From Parvibaculum lavamentivorans DS-1 (GTDB lineage Bacteria > Pseudomonadota > Alphaproteobacteria > Parvibaculales > Parvibaculaceae), in the NCBI RefSeq assembly GCF_000017565.1, contig NC_009719.1:248001-312000 (forward strand): a stretch of 64,000 nucleotides of DNA. The letters run 5' to 3'. This document shows, one piece after another, positions 62,149 through 64,000 of this stretch (within the stretch, counting starts at the first letter, position 1; every line of letters starts with the position of its first letter). The position numbers and the translations under genes are program-made. The notes under the pieces are model-generated. The model did no database searches and had not been told where the DNA came from. It was given only the letters and a program-made list of their open reading frames with translations.

Positions 62149-62751
62149 GTGAACATCGAAGCGAATATCTCCCGGGTCGCAGGCTGGGGCGCGAAAGCCG
62201 GGCTTTTTGCGGCCCTCTCGGTCTCGCTCGCTGCCTGCGGCGGCGAAAGCCTCCGGGACACGCTCGGTTATGGCAAATCCGCACCGGACGAATTCGCCAT
62301 CGTCACCAAGGCGCCGCTGGTCATTCCGCCCGATTATTCGCTGCGCCCGCCGCAGCCCGGCGCCCCCCGGCCGCAGGAAATGGAAATTCAGCCGAGCATC
62401 GGCGCGCAGCGCGCCCTGATGGGCGATGCCTCCGTGGCCTCTTCCGGCAGCAGCACGCTTTCGGCCGGCGAACAGGCCCTGCTCAGCCAGAGCGGCGGCG
62501 CCGAAGCCGATCCGCGCATCCGCCAGGTCGTGAACGCCGAAACGCGCTCGCTGGTGGAAGAGGACAAGACCTTCGTGGACAACGTCATCTTCTGGAAGCA
62601 GCCGGGCACGCCGCCCGACGAGCGCCTCGTCAACCCGACGGAAGAGACCCAGCGCATCCAGCAGAACGAAGCCGAGGGAAAGCCCGTGACCGAGGGCGAG
62701 ACCCCGACCGTGAAACAGAAGAAAGAAGGCTGGTTCTCCGGCATCTTCTGA
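62149..62751 (+). CDS. DUF3035-type lipoprotein
   Basis: This 200-residue protein has a lipoprotein signal (ALSVSLAACGG, lipid Cys about 30) and a short conserved block SAPDEFAIVTKAPLVIPPDY followed by LRPPQPGAPRP. This block is typical of alphaproteobacterial DUF3035 proteins encoded after lspA. The middle is low-complexity, and the end is Gln/Glu/Thr-rich with W-F-S-G-I-F at the terminus. GTG 62149 has AAGGAG nine bases upstream. The role is unknown; LspA should process it. The M16 peptidase follows. Confidence 0.87.
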   Translation: MNIEANISRVAGWGAKAGLFAALSVSLAACGGESLRDTLGYGKSAPDEFAIVTKAPLVIPPDYSLRPPQPGAPRPQEMEIQPSIGAQRALMGDASVASSGSSTLSAGEQALLSQSGGAEADPRIRQVVNAETRSLVEEDKTFVDNVIFWKQPGTPPDERLVNPTEETQRIQQNEAEGKPVTEGETPTVKQKKEGWFSGIF

Positions 62752-62765
62752 GCCGGACCAAGCCG

Positions 62766-62803
62766 ACATGAGGGCCGGCGGCGTAACAACCGCCGGCCTC
62801 ATT
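62766..62803 (+). terminator. Terminator-like hairpin
   Basis: ATGAGG and GCCGGCGG pair with CCGCCGGC and CTCAT around an eight-base loop, with one bulge, just after the DUF3035 gene. Only TTT follows, so it may slow rather than stop transcription into the peptidase gene. Confidence 0.5.
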
Positions 62804-62861
62804 TCGCGGGAAGCCTGACGGCGCTCTCGCCCCGCGCGCCTTTCTCCCCCGGAGGGAAGAT

Positions 62862-64000
62862 TTGTTCCGTTCCCGCGCTCTCGTCGCCCTGCCTTTCGCC
62901 CTCTTGATCCTTGCCGTCGGCCTCGGCCTGCTGTTCGGCCGCGGCGGCGAGACGCTCACGCCCGCGCCCGTGCCGGAAAGTTTCACGCTTTCCAACGGCA
63001 TGAACGTCCTCGTGATCGAGGATCACCGCGCCCCCGTCGTCACCCATATGGTCTGGTACAAGATCGGCGCGGCCGACGAGACGCCGGGCAAGACCGGCAT
63101 CGCGCATTTTCTTGAACATCTGATGTTCAAGGGCACCGAAAAGATCGCGCCCGGCCAGTTCTCGCGCATCGTGGCGCGGAATGGCGGCCAGGATAATGCC
63201 TTCACCAGCTACGACTTCACCGCCTATTTCCAGGTGATCGCGAAAGACCGCCTGCCGCTCGTCATGAAGATGGAGGCGGACCGCATGATCAATCTGCAGC
63301 TCACCGACGCCGAAGTGCTGCCGGAGCGCGACGTGGTGCTGGAAGAGCAGCGGATGCGGATCGAAAACAACCCGGTAGCGATGCTGCAATCCGAAATGAA
63401 CGCGGCGCTTTATGGCGACCATCCTTTCGGCCGCGACATCATCGGTTACAAGGAAGAAATCGCCGCGCTCGGCACGGCGGACGCGCTTGAATTCTATGAA
63501 CGCTTCTATACGCCGGGAAACGCCACGCTGATCGTTGCGGGCGACATCACCGCGGAAGAGTTGCGGCCGCTGGCGGAAGAATATTACGGCCCCATCGCCG
63601 AGCGCGCGCCGGTGTTTCACCGCGAGCGCCCCGCTGTCGTCTGGCCGGAGGAGAGCAAGCGCATCGTCCGGCAGGATGAGCGCGTGCGCGAACCGACATG
63701 GCTGCGCTTCTATCCGGCGCCGAGCTATTCGGCCGCCGAAGGCCGCGATACGGCCGCCTTCGACGTGCTTGCGGAAATTCTCGGCGGCGGCACGACAAGC
63801 CGCCTCTACCGTTCCGTCGTTGTGCGGCAGGGCCTCGCGGCCGGTATCCAGAGCTGGTACGAGGGCAGCCGCCTCGACGCAGGCAAGTTCGGCCTCTATG
63901 CGTTGCCGCGCGTCGGCGGCGACCTGGCCGAAGTGGAGAGCGCCATCGAAGCGGAAGTCGCATTGCTGCTCGACAAGGGCGTGAGCGACGACGAGCTCGA
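62862..64000 (+). CDS. M16-family zinc peptidase, partial (3' end outside window)
   Basis: The first 379 codons are present. A hydrophobic N-terminal segment (about 5-26, LVALPFALLILAVGLGLLFG) acts as signal or anchor. The inverted zinc motif HFLEHLMFKGT gives His82, Glu85 and His86, with the third ligand in the VLEEQRMR region near 160. The M16 C-terminal-like domain starts about 215. The start is TTG 62862 with GGAGGGA just upstream; no ATG fits. Such periplasmic M16 proteins often come in pairs, so a second may follow beyond the window. Confidence 0.92.
   Translation, partial: MFRSRALVALPFALLILAVGLGLLFGRGGETLTPAPVPESFTLSNGMNVLVIEDHRAPVVTHMVWYKIGAADETPGKTGIAHFLEHLMFKGTEKIAPGQFSRIVARNGGQDNAFTSYDFTAYFQVIAKDRLPLVMKMEADRMINLQLTDAEVLPERDVVLEEQRMRIENNPVAMLQSEMNAALYGDHPFGRDIIGYKEEIAALGTADALEFYERFYTPGNATLIVAGDITAEELRPLAEEYYGPIAERAPVFHRERPAVVWPEESKRIVRQDERVREPTWLRFYPAPSYSAAEGRDTAAFDVLAEILGGGTTSRLYRSVVVRQGLAAGIQSWYEGSRLDAGKFGLYALPRVGGDLAEVESAIEAEVALLLDKGVSDDEL

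Noticed and set aside
62766-62803. REP-like element after the DUF3035 gene
   Set aside because: The hairpin does not share the sequence of the 57187 palindrome or the 53802 modules; it reads as an ordinary terminator-like structure.

Overview
The window is a GC-rich chromosomal segment of an alphaproteobacterium. The evidence is the Caulobacter/Rhizobiales-type cpa (tad) pilus locus with a 54-codon Flp pilin, CtrA-like TTAA-N7-TTAA boxes, the cycM-kdsB-pheA neighbourhood, the small SRP RNA next to dnaX-ybaB-recR, and a TipF-like protein. Gene content (surfactant/fatty-acid style catabolic genes, alkyl-sulfatase-like hydrolase, omega-amino-acid transaminase) would fit a Parvibaculum-like member of the Hyphomicrobiales, but that genus call is inference. 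I recognise 63 protein genes (two cut by the window ends), one structural RNA and a set of regulatory sites and repeats. No tRNA, rRNA, CRISPR array, prophage or classical IS element was seen.

Layout: 1-11.4 kb is the pilus region: a partial pilus N-domain gene, a Crp/Fnr-type regulator, flp, cpaA-cpaB-cpaC-cpaD-cpaE-cpaF-tadB-tadC on the plus strand and tadD on the minus strand. 11.5-16.2 kb holds an orphan TAXI binding protein, a GST, a leucyl aminopeptidase, a MarR regulator and an NlpC/P60 hydrolase. 16.2-23.9 kb is a minus-strand yej-type peptide ABC transporter with two tandem binding proteins. 24-28.5 kb has cycM, kdsB-pheA, an unknown membrane protein behind a Pho box, and nudC. 28.6-32.6 kb is SRP RNA-dnaX-ybaB-recR, with a low-GC PD-(D/E)XK nuclease-like gene inserted between ybaB and recR. 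32.6-42.4 kb is housekeeping: AGCS symporter, rmuC, def-fmt-truA, dapD, dapE-membrane protein-murI, tipF-like.

42.5-57.2 kb is metabolic and accessory: secernin-like peptidase, glutathione peroxidase, DinB, OmpA lipoprotein, two SDRs, a metallo-hydrolase, an XRE-cupin regulator divergent from a transaminase, a beta-barrel protein behind a Pho box, a repeat-filled spacer, and a MarR-centred catabolic cluster. 57.2-57.6 kb carries a GIY-YIG nuclease gene enclosed by perfect 33-bp inverted repeats. 57.6-64 kb has a periplasmic cyclohexadienyl dehydratase and ileS-lspA-lipoprotein-M16 peptidase.

The strongest candidates for something new are the GIY-YIG unit with its palindromic inverted ends (57187-57591), the nuclease-like single-gene cargo splitting ybaB and recR (30970-31917), two triple-repeat Pho boxes in front of uncharacterised envelope proteins, and a modular repeat family with co-varying hairpins (53802-54081).
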